DNA of 64,000 bases from Mytilus galloprovincialis. Taxonomy: Eukaryota; Mollusca; Bivalvia; Mytilida; Mytilidae. Location: the NCBI RefSeq assembly GCF_965363235.1, contig NC_134847.1, forward strand, positions 64,976,144-65,040,143, written 5' to 3'. Below the pieces are notes generated by a model. It was not told the DNA's origin, did no database searches, and was given only the letters and a program-made list of their open reading frames with translations. Both the position numbers and the translations under genes were made by a program. Below are positions 31,801 to 46,800 of this stretch, piece after piece (positions within the stretch are counted from its first letter, which is position 1; every line of letters begins with the position of its first letter).

Positions 31801-34800
31801 AAGATGCAACAGAATGAGTTGTCATGAAAAATACTTAAGATTTTTCTGCTTATCTGACAAGCACATTTTCAATTCACAAAAATAAAGCCCATGTTAAAAC
31901 TAACTAAATTAGATTGGCACATTTGAATATGTAAAACCTTTCGTAAAGATATTTATTGGTTCTCTCAAGCACTCAGTGTTTCTTAAATACAAATATTTAA
32001 AAATTAAGCAATTTTGTCGATTTAAGGAAAACAATAAGTTTTTTTTTTGTCTCAAATTTCATTATATTTGAAATACTAGCTACTACTGATTTCACTTTGC
32101 ATATTTTTTTTAAGTAATTAAAAAGTTGTGCAGTTTTTTATTATTTCTTATTATAATTATGTCCAAATTGTTACTATTTCAGTTCTAAAGATACTTTTGT
32201 AAAGTTTTGGGATTTGGAGACTCAGCATTGTTTTAAAACATTAGTAGGACACAGAAGTGAGGTTAGTATGAAAGTCATGATATAGGACATCAATATTCAT
32301 GAGACTTTTAAAAGTCACTCCTTCATTAGAAATTTAACTCTGTCAAAGTCATATTAACAGTTTAGTTTTTTATTAATCTTTTCTTTGTCTCTCAGTTGTC
32401 TGAGTGCAAACATTTATTAGTAGTTTTGGTATCACATGAAGATAACTTCAAGATGTTGACCATCATGATGTGGGAGTTATGGTTACTGTTGCAACAACTT
32501 TGCTATCGATATTTGAAACTGATAATATAAATGACTTAAGGACGTTCGCTATTCTGTTTAAAAATAACAAGCTTTTTAAAAGACTGTTATAAATTGATAG
32601 TATATAAATAAAGAAACTAGAAAATCAGAAAAAAATTGTAGGTCCGTGTGCTTGTTTTCGAAATATAAGGCTTTGAAAATTTGGCGGGAAATAATTCTCT
32701 CTAGATTTTTCTTGCATTTAAACAATGGCACCTTTTTTGTTAAAAAAAACTATGAAAAAATAACAAGGATTTCATAAGATTTTGAAATATGCCTTTTAAA
32801 CAGTATGTAATAAAATTATAAAAAGAAAAGTGAGAGTTAGTGGGAAAAAGTTTTTGATATTAAAACATGGATAAAACCAGAGGATTCCGAAAATCTGACA
32901 AAAATTCAAAAAATAGAGGAGCAAACATCCTTAAAAAGAATAGCAGAAATTACTAGCCACCTCTTGCAATTGGTAAACAGTATCTCAACAACAGACCAAT
33001 ATATTCAACAAAACCATCAACACAACGAATGTTATTTGGGAACAGTATTCTGAAGAATTGCTTTAAAGTAAGATGTTTAATCATACAAGGTTATAAAAAA
33101 AACTTGCAATAAGATATTAAAATTGTCTGCAAGTGAATGACGTTAAAATCATAATGAGGAGTAAAATCCCTGTTTTGATTATTATATATATCCATGAATG
33201 TGTAAATTAAATATTTCTAATTATTAGTGATACTTTTAAAGAAACTGTTAGAATATTGTGCATATTTCATCTCTTAGGTTTTATTCATTTCAGGTGTATG
33301 ATTTTGTGGTTATACGCAATGGGCAGAGATTAATTACAGGGTCAGCAGATAGTGAACTAAGAGTTTGGGATATAGATTACTTAGATACAGAGGTATTCAA
33401 ATTTTTATTTTTGTCCTTCATTATTGTGGAATCATTTTTTTAACCTTTTTAGAATAAGATATCTATAGTTAATTCAGTACATATCTCACAGCAACAGTTA
33501 TAAAACAAAGACTAAACTACATTTATAGCACTTGGCAAATAAAAACAAAAAACGATTATGACAACCAATACCAACATCAACCACTTAAGGTAAACAAACA
33601 ATACCAACATCAACCTTTAAAGACAGACAAACAACCAATGTCAACCACTGTATTAAATGAATATCTATCCACATCATCTCTGCCCCAATTTGAAATGCAA
33701 ATTTGATCTTGCTAATGAACCGATTGTTAAATCAGCAGGATGAAGAACCAGAAGCAAAGAGACCTAAAGTAGAGACGATGTCAGATGAAGAAGGGGAAGA
33801 AGAAGAAATGGTAAGTTCAATATGCTTGGAAACAATGTTAAGATGCAATAAAGTATCATGAAAAAGATGCACAATTCCAAAATGTTTTTGAATCATTCAT
33901 TTATTTTGTACCTAATGAAAATTGTAAAGGTTTTTTTAGGATAATGCGAAAAATTTATTATGTCCCCAGTAAATATGACTCTTCAAAGAAACAGTGTCTT
34001 AATTGGCACCTACGTCAGATATTCAAAATAGTAGTTTTAACTGCTGAATATTATAAATAATGGTAAGTCAACAAAACATGATTAGTAACCATGTTCTTAT
34101 CTTTATATTAAATGCCTTTTAGGTCTCATGGTAGGGTACTCCGTCCAGTACAGTAGATCATCGGTTCAAACCAGGTTTTGTCAAATTAATGACTTTGAAA
34201 TTGGTATTTGCTGTTTCTGTAATAAGCATGCAGCATTATTGATTAAGAGCAAAGACAAGTTTGCTAGGAGTCAGAATGATATGTCTGGGAAAGGACATGT
34301 CTTCCTTTTAACTGTTACATTGTGACCTAACATGTTAAATATCCATTCTATGGGTTTGTCTAGTACAAACCAGGCTTAATATTTATATTGCATAAGCATG
34401 TTCTTAAATTTTTTATCTAAAAGCATACTAATTGTTTGATATAGAAATTGCTTTAAACTACCCAATCATGTTTCAGAATATTTTAAAATGCAAAAAGATT
34501 GGATCAGTAATGAGAAAAGGCAGACACAGAGTGGTTTCCATGGCAACAGATGAAACAGGAAGTGTACTTGCATGCCATGTAAGTTTTAACTTATATGATT
34601 GTTTGCAGTCACTTAAAGGACTCAGGAGTTTACCTTTATAAAAAGATGCGGACAAATCAACCAAACAGCAGTACATCAGAAGGCTAAAGAACCAACGAAG
34701 TCACCAATATTTCACCTTATTTGACAAGCCAGTACATAGATTTCAAGCAACCTTGACATTTCCCCCCATACTTTAGCTAATATTCAGGACCAAAAGAAGA

Positions 34801-37800
34801 TTTTAGTCCGTTTTCCAACCATAGCAGATCATAATTGGCTATAAACCAAAAGAAATAATCGTGATAATTTTCCTCAATTTCCTTAAAAACAACTTAATGT
34901 CTGGATGTATAAGTACCAGGCCACGTCCACTTGTATTTTTGTCCATCTGATGAGTTAAGCCTTTTTCAACTGATTTTTATAGTTCATTCTTATGTTGTAC
35001 TGTTATACCACTGTCCCAGGTTAGGGTGAGGGTTGGGAACCCGCTAACATGTTTAACCCTGCCACATTATTTATGTATGTGCCTGTCCCAAGTCAGGAGC
35101 CTGTAATTCAGTGGTTGTCGTTTGTTTATGTGTTACATATTTGTTTTTCGTTCATTTTTTTACATAAATAAGGCCGTTAGTTTTCTCGTTTGAATTGTTT
35201 TACATTGTCTTATCGGGGCCTTTTATAGCTCACTATGCGGTATGGGCTTTGCTCATTGTTGAAGGCCGTACGGTGACCTATAGTTGTTAATGTCTGTGTC
35301 ATTTTGGTCTTTTGTGGATAGTTGTCTCATTGGCAATCATACCACATCTTCTTTTTTTTTTATATTAAGTATAGTGCTTAACTCTATATCCATTGTTTTC
35401 AAAATTATTTGGTGCAAATTTTGGGTTGAGAACTGGCCAGAAAAATGTTCATCCGAAGGCAGGATCGTTTTATTAGAAATATAATTTGTATAATTTATCA
35501 TTACTTTTTTTTTAGGGAACAGATCACATTTTAGAGGTCTTCAGTTTACCAAGCACTGAAGAATTGAGGAAACATTTAGCCAAAAGACAGAAAAGATTAA
35601 ACAAAAAATTGAAGTAAGTTATAAGTTATGAAGAATGATGTAAATGATATACAGTAGACTCCACCTAATCGGATATCGGCTAAACGAATATATCGGCTAT
35701 TGTAATATTATTTCAAAACACCAAACCCTTCCCTATATGTTTAATGTTAGTTTAATTTTTATCATGTAATCGAATATCGGATATAGAATATATCGGCAAA
35801 TCGGATAAGAATATTCAGGTAATTTTGTTAAAAACCATGTACAATCGGATATTTTCAATGTTTTTCTGACAGGAAATGAACCCAGAAGTTTTGATTTTGG
35901 TAATCTTGCAGACAAGAAGAATATGTTTTTAATAAATAAAAAGGATCTTTAAATTGTTGTCTTTATACATTGTTTTCCTTTGTCATGTGATTTACATGCC
36001 CTTTTACTTCAAATGGTTTGAATCTATTTATAAATTATACAAGACTCAGTTGACAAGAGAAGCACGTTGCTGTTGCGAGAATTTTTATTAAAGTAAAACT
36101 CTAATGATCATAGAATGAGAAATATAATCTTAACTGAATAATTTATTGCAATATAAATACAAATCCCTTTTGACAAGAGAAATCTGACTTTTGTCAGTTC
36201 TAAATATGTTTTCACATGTGCAAAGGTAACCACACATGTCATGGCGGCCATATTGGTTTGTTTACAAATTTGTGAATAAGACTCTAGAACCATGACCTAA
36301 AAATAAATAGTCTTCAGAAAACGTAAACTTTATGCAATAATATTTTATCAATCATTATTATTTTCATAAATTTAAATTTGATTATTTAAAGAAATAAAAT
36401 CATAAAAATTACGATTATTTATAGCCAAATTAGTTTACCTGTGTGAAAATGTAAATAATGGATTAATTTGTTTACTAAACAAAGAAAGACAAACTATGGA
36501 TGGAAGATAATAATTCACATAAATATTTCAGGACATTTGATTTATTTTAATAAATATAGGATTTAAAAACTGCAAGTGTAAACAAATTTAATCATTACAT
36601 AATCAGCTGATATTTTTTATGCAAACATCTGTAACTGATAAAAATCACTCCATCAATCCTTCAGCCCTTTCACAATTGTCAGGGTTAGTAACATCTCATG
36701 AATATACATTCATTGTCTAATTGAATATATCGGGGAATCAGATATTTTTAGCTGACATTTTGGGCATCCGATTGGCTGGAGTCTTCTGTACTCCATTCGA
36801 ACTTTCATAATCATTCAAGCTTTTAAAAACAATTAAATATAGGGAAGGGTTGAGATCTTCTCAAAAACTAGTTTGACCCTGCACATGAATGAGCACCTTT
36901 CTCAAATGTGAATGATCATCAATGTTATTCTTTGATATGGATTGATGATTGATTGATTGTTAGTGTCAAACACCACTTTTGCACTATAGGTTATATGATG
37001 TTGGCCATTTTTTATTAGTAAAGGAACTGGTAGTCAATTATGTTTGAAGTCAAATGCACATGCCACATGCAGTGCTATAACTCAAAACCTCAGTGTTGAC
37101 AGGCTAGTAATACAGTATATGATCTACATAGTCCATTTGGCCACCGAGGTCCTCTTTAAAAGGAATATTATGGACAATGCTGTGTGTGTTTGATAAGGTG
37201 AAAAAGTTATGGATAAGAGAGAGCCTATACATTATGGCATAAAACAGGGAAGCAAATCCCAGAATATTTGCTAGCTTAAATACAGTGTAGTATAATGGAA
37301 TTTTCTGTCCCAGCCCATTTTCCACCTCAATAGGTTTTCGCTTCATCATGAGATGTAATGATTACATGAATGATTATTTACAAATAGTTTCATGTTGTAC
37401 ATTGCTTGATATTTTCTGGTTTAGGGATGATGATGCAGAAGTAAAGGCAGACCTGAAATTAGATGATGAAATAAGTCATGCTAATAATATAAAACTATCA
37501 GCTAAAATATCATCTTTTGATATCATATTAGAAGGACCAGCACAAACAAAGGTATGTGGTCATCTTTTTATGCCCCACCTATGATAGTAGAGAGGCATTA
37601 TTTTTTCTGGTCTGTGCTCCGTTCGTTCGTCCGTCGTTCGTCTGTGCGTCCGTTCAGGTTAAATTTTTTGGTCAAGGTAGTTTTTGATGAAGCTGAAGTC
37701 CAATCAACTTGAAACTTAGTACACTTGTTACCTTATGATATGATCTTTCTAATTTTAAAGCCAAATTAGACTTTTGACCTCAATTTCACGGTCCACTGAA

Positions 37801-40800
37801 CATAGAAAATGAAAGTGGGAGTTTCAGGATGAAGTTTTTGGTCAAGGTAGTTTTTGATGAAATTGAAGTGCAATCAACTTGAAACTTAGTACATATGTTC
37901 TCTTTAGTATAATATTTCTAATTTTAATGCCAAATTAGATTATTACCTAATTTCACGGTCCATGGAACATGGAAAAGGATAGTGTGAGTGGGGCATCCAT
38001 GTACTTTGGACACATTCTTGTTTTAGGATTTTGTTTAGACTTCAGGCATTTGAATGATGTTAATAACAATTAAGTCTTGCTTGTATCAATTAGTTGTGCC
38101 TTTGTAAAAGATATGAATTTCCTTTTTGCCAACTTAAATTCAAGAGCTGATTGGTAAATACAGAAAAATCCTTTTACTTACTTTTGATATGGAAACTATA
38201 TTTCATAGTAAAATTTTTATATACATGTAAATTCATTGATATTTTTAGGTTCTTGCTTTGTTAAATAACAATACCATCGAAAGTTGTTGTGTAAATCAAC
38301 GTGATAAAAATGGGGAGATAACTAATAGTCAGAAGTTAATGATGGCTGGTCACCGTACTGATGTAAGGACAATATGTACCAGTTCTGATAATACTGCTAT
38401 CCTGTCTGGGAGTGGTGAAACAGTTAAAATATGGAATAGGTATGTTATATGATCTCTGATAACAAAAATTTAGATGTACTAGAATAGTTGCAGAAAGTAT
38501 GCACAGCATGCAGAATACACACTAAGGTTGGAAACCTTGCTTTGTTTAGGCATAAAAAGCATGATTTATACAATTACATGAGTACAAACTATAATGTATC
38601 AATAACATTTATGATATGATGACAGCTGATTTTCTTCACATAGAAGATTCAAATTTTATGCCCCCACCAAATCTGAGGGGGCATTTAGTGTTAATCTTGT
38701 CTCTCCACTCGTTGCATTACTTTTATGGTTCTTTGAGTCATGCTCCTTTACAACACTATATGCAAGTGGGGGCATCATCTGTGTCCCATACAAAAATTCT
38801 CCATTTATTTTAGTCTACTTTGTTGAAATAAAATTGCAGTTAAAAAGCCATCTTTGAATGTGTTTAGAATTTTACATTATTTTAATTCAAAGTTGTGTTT
38901 TAAGTTGCAGTTTATAAATATCCACACATAGTCTAATTTTCAATCCTTTTTATTTAGATCAACATTACAGTGTATAAGAACCATGGAGTGTGATTATGCT
39001 TTGTGTTCTTTATTTGCACCTGGTGACAGAATTGTTATTGTGGGAACAAAGGTCAGTAGATTGCACCTGGTGACAGAATTGTTATTGTGGGAACAAAGGT
39101 CAGTAGATTGCACCTGGTGACAGAATTGTTATTGTGGGAACAAAGGTCAGTAGATTGCACCTGGTGACGGAATTGTTATTGTGGGAACAAAGGTCAGTAG
39201 ATTGCACCTGGTGACGGAATTGTTATTGTGGGAACAAAGGTCAGTAGATTGCACCTGGTGACGGATTTGTTATTGTGGGAACAAAGGTCAGTAGATTGCA
39301 CCTGGTGACGGAATTGTTATTGTGGGAACAAAGGTCAGTAGATTGCACCTGGTGACGGAATTGTTATTGTGGGAACAAAGGTCAGTAGATTGCACCTGGT
39401 GACGGAATTGTTATTGTGGGAACAAAGGTCAGTAGATTGCACCTGGTGAGGGAATTGTTATTGTGGGAACAAAGGTCAGTAGATTGCACCTGGTGAGGGA
39501 ATTGTTATTGTGGGAACAAAGGTCAGTAGATTGCACCTGGTGACGGAATTGTTATTGTGAGAACAAAGGTCAGTAGATTGCACCTGGTGACGGAATTGTT
39601 ATTGTGGGAACAAAGGTCAGTAGATTGCACCTGGTGACAGAATTGTTATTGTGGGAACAAAGGTCAGTAGATTGCACCTGGTGACAGAATTGTTATTGTG
39701 GGAACAAAGGTCAGTAGATTGCACCTGGTGACAGAATTGTTATTGTGGGAACAAAGGTCAGTAGATTGCACCTGGTGACAGAATTGTTATTGTTGGAACA
39801 AAGGTCAGTAGATCTTAGTATGTCTAATGGCTACATTTCTGGTGCCACTATTTTCTCAATATTTAACTTTTCATAATAAACTGTTCTAGTACTTGGTAAA
39901 TGTCTTCATTCAATTTTACTTTAAATTCAACAACAATCATATTTGAAAAATGATATTCATCTGAAATATTGTTTGTTGAAAATTACCTTGCTTTTCCTAG
40001 CCTATTGTTTTATGTTTTAGTGATAAAGCTTCAGAAAATATTCAACCTGCCTTCTCTAAGTTTGGTGTATTGTTACCTTAAAGAAGCAGACAACAAGATG
40101 TTTATTTCTTCATAAAACTATTTTACATTAAACCCACTTCTGAATTTTTTATGATTTTATCTTAAAAATTAATCCCTCGTAAAAATTTATCACTGAACAG
40201 TATAGTTTTTTTATGGAGATATATATATATTTACTTGTTTATACTTTTTCCAGGGTGGTAAACTGCAGTTGTTTGATGTAGCTAGTGGTGTTTTGCTTGA
40301 GACTATTGAAAGTCATACAAGTGCTGTATGGGGTATATGTATGGCACCAGATAAGGTTTGTAGTTTATGAATACCAAAAGATAATATAGACAATAATGAG
40401 ATATCATTTGAAAAGAAGAAATATACACTGATTGTTGTTAATCTATTCTAGTTATAAAGCATAAAATTTTCTTTAAATATTGTTTTGTTCTTGTTCAACA
40501 AATACATTAGACTTCAGAGCTTTAAAATGTACTGGAAGCTCTTTCGTTTAGGGAAATTATTTTAATACAAGATAAAAAAAAAAACATTACATAATTGAAC
40601 TGTCAAGAATTAGCCCTTTTAACTAGTCAGTCAGTCAGTAAGTAAGTAAGATTATGATTTAATTGATTAACAAATAGATACTGTAGACATTACATAAATT
40701 CTAAGGCAAAATATTTTACCTAGAATTTCTGCACATAAAAGAAGATTGATTTTGTAATTTTTTTTTTTTACCAAGTAAGTATTTGAGAGAGTAAAACATA

Positions 40801-43800
40801 TCCATATGTATCAATATTATATATTTATAGAGAGGTGTAGTATCTGGTAGTGCAGATAAAACTGTCAAATTCTGGAATTTTGAGATGGTTTCGGATGAGA
40901 AATATTCTGATTCAAGGTGAGGTTATACAAAGAACAGTTTGAAATTTATTTTATAAACAAATAAAAATTTGAACATACATTGAACAATTTTGTTTTTTTT
41001 GAAAGATCATTAACTTGAATATTTGCCTTAGTAATACTTTTGTTGCATAAATTTTCAATTTTTTAGAAGGGGAGGGGGAGCTTAGGGATTTCTATGACTG
41101 AATGTTTTCTTTTATCTTGTTGGGAGAGTTGTCTTTAAGTTCTGAAATATAAGTTGACTGCATAATATTTTACAATAATTTTACAGTAAAAGATTAAGTT
41201 TGGAGCATGTGAAGACACTTCAGATGGATGAAGATGTGCTAGGTGTAAAATACAGGTAAGAATATAACTTTGGTTCTGACTAAAGAATGTACTGTAATGG
41301 GAGAAACTTTTTAGGGGAGAGTGGGGTATTTGGGCAAAATCATGATAAAGATAAAATTGGGAAATATCCCGTGTATAAATCGGATTTTAAAGACAAGAAC
41401 AATGAATATAATTAAATCTCTTAAACAGGTTCTGTCCTTTGAAATGGCAAAATTGAAGGTACAGAAAAACAAACCTGTCTTTATTTCTAAAGTTTAGGGT
41501 TTATGCTTTCACACTAAGAAGGATTTACACCTTGAAAAGGAAGGAGAAAATTCAATTTTTTTGTGCATTTAAAGTTATATTAGGTTTTATAACAGTGTAA
41601 AATATTTAAATTCCCACATCTAAATAAAGATACCACGCTAGCATTGAGTGGTGGTATGTCCACTATTGATTGAAGGGATTTTGTAATTTTAGAGGGTTGG
41701 TAATAGTTTATGTGTAATAAAAAAAGAATAAAATATTGATGAGACTAAAATAACCACACAAAAATGGAAAAGTTTTTGATTCCTTTCTCAGATTATCAGC
41801 ATATTTTATAAATATATGCATACATTGTAACTAAATAACCAAATTTGTGATTCACCTTTAGAACACTCAAAATTTAACTATGAAAAACATTATTGCTTGT
41901 GTGTTCTTTTGATTTACTGTTCAGTGATGGAAACAAGTCTTTCATGGCTATTTACCATCTGTATCGATAATTATAAATTTCTGCTGTCAAATATTTTTGG
42001 GGGTTTTCTTTTACATGAATGTGTGATTTTAAATTTCAGTCCAGACCAAAGATATATAGCTGTTGCATTATTGGACAATACTGTTAAGGTTTTCTTCACA
42101 GACACCTTAAAGGTAAGTTTATCCTTAAACTAAGTGACAAGAATGCCTCATAAAAAGTTCTGTTTTTCTACAAAATTTGGGTAAAATTACACTAAATATT
42201 TCCCATGAATTGATCAGTAATTTATTCACATTTTCAATTATACTTTATAGTTTGAAATCAAGTTTATTTTAACATCAAATGGATTTTTATATTTACATCT
42301 TGTATCAGCATTACTTGACTGTAAATTGTTAATCCAGATGGCTTTTTGACCAAGTACTGAAAAAATTCAGTTTACAGTATTTAGAATGTATAATTAGCAC
42401 ACTGTAAATTAAGAAATTATTGTGATGTTTTTATTATTGCGAAAAAATGCAACAGGGTTATAATTGCAGTTATTTAAACTTGCATTTTGAAATTTTCTAT
42501 ATGAATTAAACATGATTTTTATCAATATTGCAAAAATTAAAATAGCATTTATGTTTAAATTGACAAAATCTCAATAATAAATACACACAATAATTTCTGA
42601 ATCAAAAGTATACAAAAATTGTAATTGATAATCAGATAGATTATTTGAACATTAAAAAGCTCAAAATTTTATGTGTTGTAATATTATTTTTTAGTTTTTC
42701 CTATCAATGTATGGACATAAACTACCAGTCCTGTGTTTAGATATATCATCAGATAGTTCACTGCTAATTACTGGATCAGCTGATCGTAATGTCAAAATCT
42801 GGGGCATGGATTTTGGTGACTGCCATAAATCAATATTTGCTCATGATGACAGGTAAGCACTATTATGTTATATTATAAAGGATTGATTTGACAAAATTAT
42901 TCCCTGCTTATGAGAAGTATAATGCATTCATCGTGTCTATTGTCTGTCTGTTTTTAAGGCCTCACCATACCCTTGTTTGTCTGTCTGTCCAGCTGTAAGT
43001 CCCAAAATTAGTTTCAGTTCTCTCAACTTTAGTTGGTCTCGACCAGATGTAATGAAACTTATGCACAATGCTTGTTACCACAAAACACAGATCAAGTTTG
43101 AATTTGGGTTGTATCAATTTTACTGATTTTGACTTATGTCCCTTTACAACATTATATACAAGTAGGGGCATCATCTGTGTCCAATAGACACATTCTCCAT
43201 TTATGTATTCTGTCTATTATTTTAATTACATATTACTCGGCTTTATAATTGTAATGACTTACTGGTAACTGGTAAGTGATTTTCAAAATTGCAGGGCAGT
43301 CATTATCTTGTTTGTTCAAAGTTTAGATTTTGATTTTACACTGAGCATGGAATCTTTAAGCAAGTTAAGTATAAGTTTTCACAATTTTGTTTCAACCTTT
43401 GAAATAGATTTACACATTCCATAGGTGAACATGACAATGATTTCTGTTGTAATTAAATTTTTTTTTCAGTATAATGTGTCTACAATTTGTGGCTAAAACA
43501 CATTTGTTCTTCTCTGGAGGGAAGGATGGCAAGATTAAACAATGGGATGCTGATAACTTTGAACATATAACTACACTTACTGTAAGTACTCTAAATGGGA
43601 ATTACTCTAAATATAAGTATGTGAACTTCAACTAATATAAATTTTAATACTATATATGTAAATTATGTGTATTGTTTGCCTTTGGGTTACTGTTTCATTT
43701 AAATTTACTCCACATCTCCTGTTATTTATGTGGTAACTTTAAACTTTAAATGCATCATATATATGTAGGACTCAAATCTATGGCGGTTTCCAAATCTATG

Positions 43801-46800
43801 GCAGATTCCTAATCTATGGCAAATGTAACGTTACCAACGTCAAACAACTCAAATCTATGGCAGATTTTTGTTTTCTCCAAATCTATGGCAGATCTTTTTC
43901 ATAACGTCACAATTGAATAACGCCATATTACATCGTCGCTGCCAAATACGACGGAACCGATGGATTTGAACACCATTTCAGATGAAATGTGATGTACCGA
44001 TCGAAGCCCTCGTTGAATAAGGACATCGATGGTTTTCAGTACCGGAAATTTCATAAGGATTTATAAAAAATATTTTACGTCTGGCAAAGTTTATAAACTG
44101 AAAGATCAAATTACCTGATACCAATTTGATTAGAATTGACATCAAATAAAAAAAAATTAACTACAAAATAACATTATGTGAAAATTCAAACTGTTCATTT
44201 TTAGCTCACCTGGCCGAAAGGCCAAGTGAGCTTTTCTCATCACTTGGCGTCCGGCGTCCATCGTCGTCGTCGTCGTCCGTCGTCGTCCTGCGTTAACTTT
44301 TACAAAAATCTTCTCCTCTGAAACTACTGGGCCAAATTTAACCAAACTTGGCCACAATCATCATTGGGGTATCTAGTTTAAAAAATGTGTCTGGTGACCC
44401 GCCCAACCAACCAAGATGGCCGCCATGGCTAAAAATAGAACATAGGGGTAAAATGAAGTTTTTGGCTTATAACTCAAAAACCAAAGCATTTAGAGCAAAT
44501 CTGACGTGGGGTAATATTGTTCATCAGGTCAAGATCTATCTGCCCTGGAATTTTCAGATGAATCGGACATTTCGTTGTTGGGTTGCTGCCCCTGAAATGG
44601 TAATTTTAAGGAAATTTTGCTGTTTTTGGTTATTATCTTGAATATTATTATAGATAGAGATAAACTGTAAACAGCAATAATGTTCAGCAAAGTAAGATCT
44701 ACAAATAAGTCAACATGACCAAAATGGTCAGTTGACCACTTTAGGAGTTATTGCCCTTTATAGTCAATTTTTAACCATTTTTCGTAAATCTTAGTAATCT
44801 TTTAGAAAAATCTTCTCCTCTGAAACTACTGGGCCAAATTTAACCAAACTTAGCCATAATCATCATTGGGGTATCCAGTTAAAAAAATGTGTCCGATAAC
44901 TTGGCCAACAAACCAAGATGGCCGCCATGGCTAAAGATAGAACATGGGGGTAAAATGCGGTTTTTGGCTTATAACTCAAAAACCAAAGCATTGAGAGCAA
45001 ATCTGACAGGAAGTAAAATTGTTGATCAGGTCACGATCTATCTGCCCTGGAATTTTCAGATGAATCGGATAATCGGTTGTTAGGTTGCTGCCCCTGAATT
45101 GGTAATTTTGAGGAAATTTTGCCGTTTTTAGCTCACCTGGCTTAAAAGGCCATGTGAGCTTTTCTCATCACTTGGCGTCCGTTGTCGTCGTCGTCTGTCG
45201 TCGTTAACAATTTTTCAAACATCTTCTCCTCTGAAACTACTGAATGGATTTGAATGAAACTTAAAATGATTGTTCCTTAGATTATCCTGCACAAAGTGTG
45301 TGCTTTGATTTTTGATCCGTCAAAAAACATGGCCGCCGTTACTTAAAATAGAACATAGGGGTCAAATGCAGTTTTTGGCTTATATCTCAAAAACGGAAGC
45401 ATTTAGAGCAAATCTGACATGGGGTAAAAATGTTTATTAGGTCAAGATCTATCAGCCCAGAAATTTTCAGATGAATCAAACAAACCATTGTTGGGTTGCT
45501 GCCACTTAATTGGTAATTTTAAGGAAATTTTGCAGTTTTTGGTCATTATCTTGAATATTATTATAGATGAAGATAAACTGTAAACAGCAAAAATGATCAG
45601 CAAAGTAAGATCTACAAATAGGTTAATATGACCAAAATTGTCAATTGACCCCTTAAGGGGTAAATGTCCTTTAATGACAATCTTTCACAATTTGTTCATC
45701 ATATTTGCTAACTTTAAAAAAATTTTCTCCTCTGAAACTACTGAATGGATTTGGATGAAACTTAGCATGATAGTTCCTTAGATTATCCTGCACAAAGTGT
45801 GTGCTTCGATTTTTGATCCGTCAAAAAACATGGCCGCCGTTACTTAAAATAGAACATAGGGGTCAAATGCAGTTTTTGGCTTATATCTCAAAAACGGAAG
45901 CATTTAGAGCAAATCTGACATGGGGTAAAAATGTTCATTAGGTCAAGATCTATCAGCCCTGAAATTTTCAGACGAATCAAACAAACCATTGTTGGGTTGC
46001 TGCCACTTAATTGGTAATTTTAAGGAAATTTTGCAGTTTTTGGTCATTATCTTGAATATCATTATAGATAAAGATAAACTGTAAACAGCAAAAATGATCA
46101 GCAAAGTAAGATCTACAAATAAGTTAAATATGACCAAAATTGTCAATTGACCCCTTAAGGGGTTATTGTCCTTTAATGACAATTTTTTCACAATTTGTTC
46201 ATCATATTTGCTAACTTTAAAAAATCTTCTCCTCTAAAACTACTCAACCAAATTCAACCAAACTTCATTTGAATGATCAGTAGGGTGTATAAAATAAAGT
46301 TTGTGTTTTATTTTCTATTTCGTCAAAAAACATGGCCGAAGGCATTGTTTACCAGGTGAGCGATTCAGGCTCTTGAGAGCCTCTTGTTTTGTTATTATCT
46401 TGAATATTATTATAGATAGAGATAAACTGTAAACAGCAATAATGTTCAGCAAAGTAAGATCTACAAATAAGTCAACATGACCAAAATGGTCAGTTGACCA
46501 CTTTAGGAGTTATTGCCCTTTATAGTCAATTTTTAACCATTTTTCGTAAATCTTAGTAATCTTTTAGAAAAATCTTCTCCTCTGAAACTTCTGGGCCAAA
46601 TTTAACCAAACTTGACCATAATCATCATTGGGGTATCTAGTTAAAAAAATGTGTCCGATAACTTGGCCAACAAACCAAGATGGCCGCCATGGCTGAAAAT
46701 AGAACATGGGGGTAAAATGCAGTTTTTGGCTTATAACTCAAAAACCAAAGCATTGAGAGCAAATCTGACAACAAGTAAATTTGTTCATCAGGTCACGATC

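Noticed and set aside
39014-39812. CRISPR-like array, because of regular short repeats
   Set aside because: Units are contiguous with no spacers, and unit 1 is a eukaryotic exon-intron boundary.
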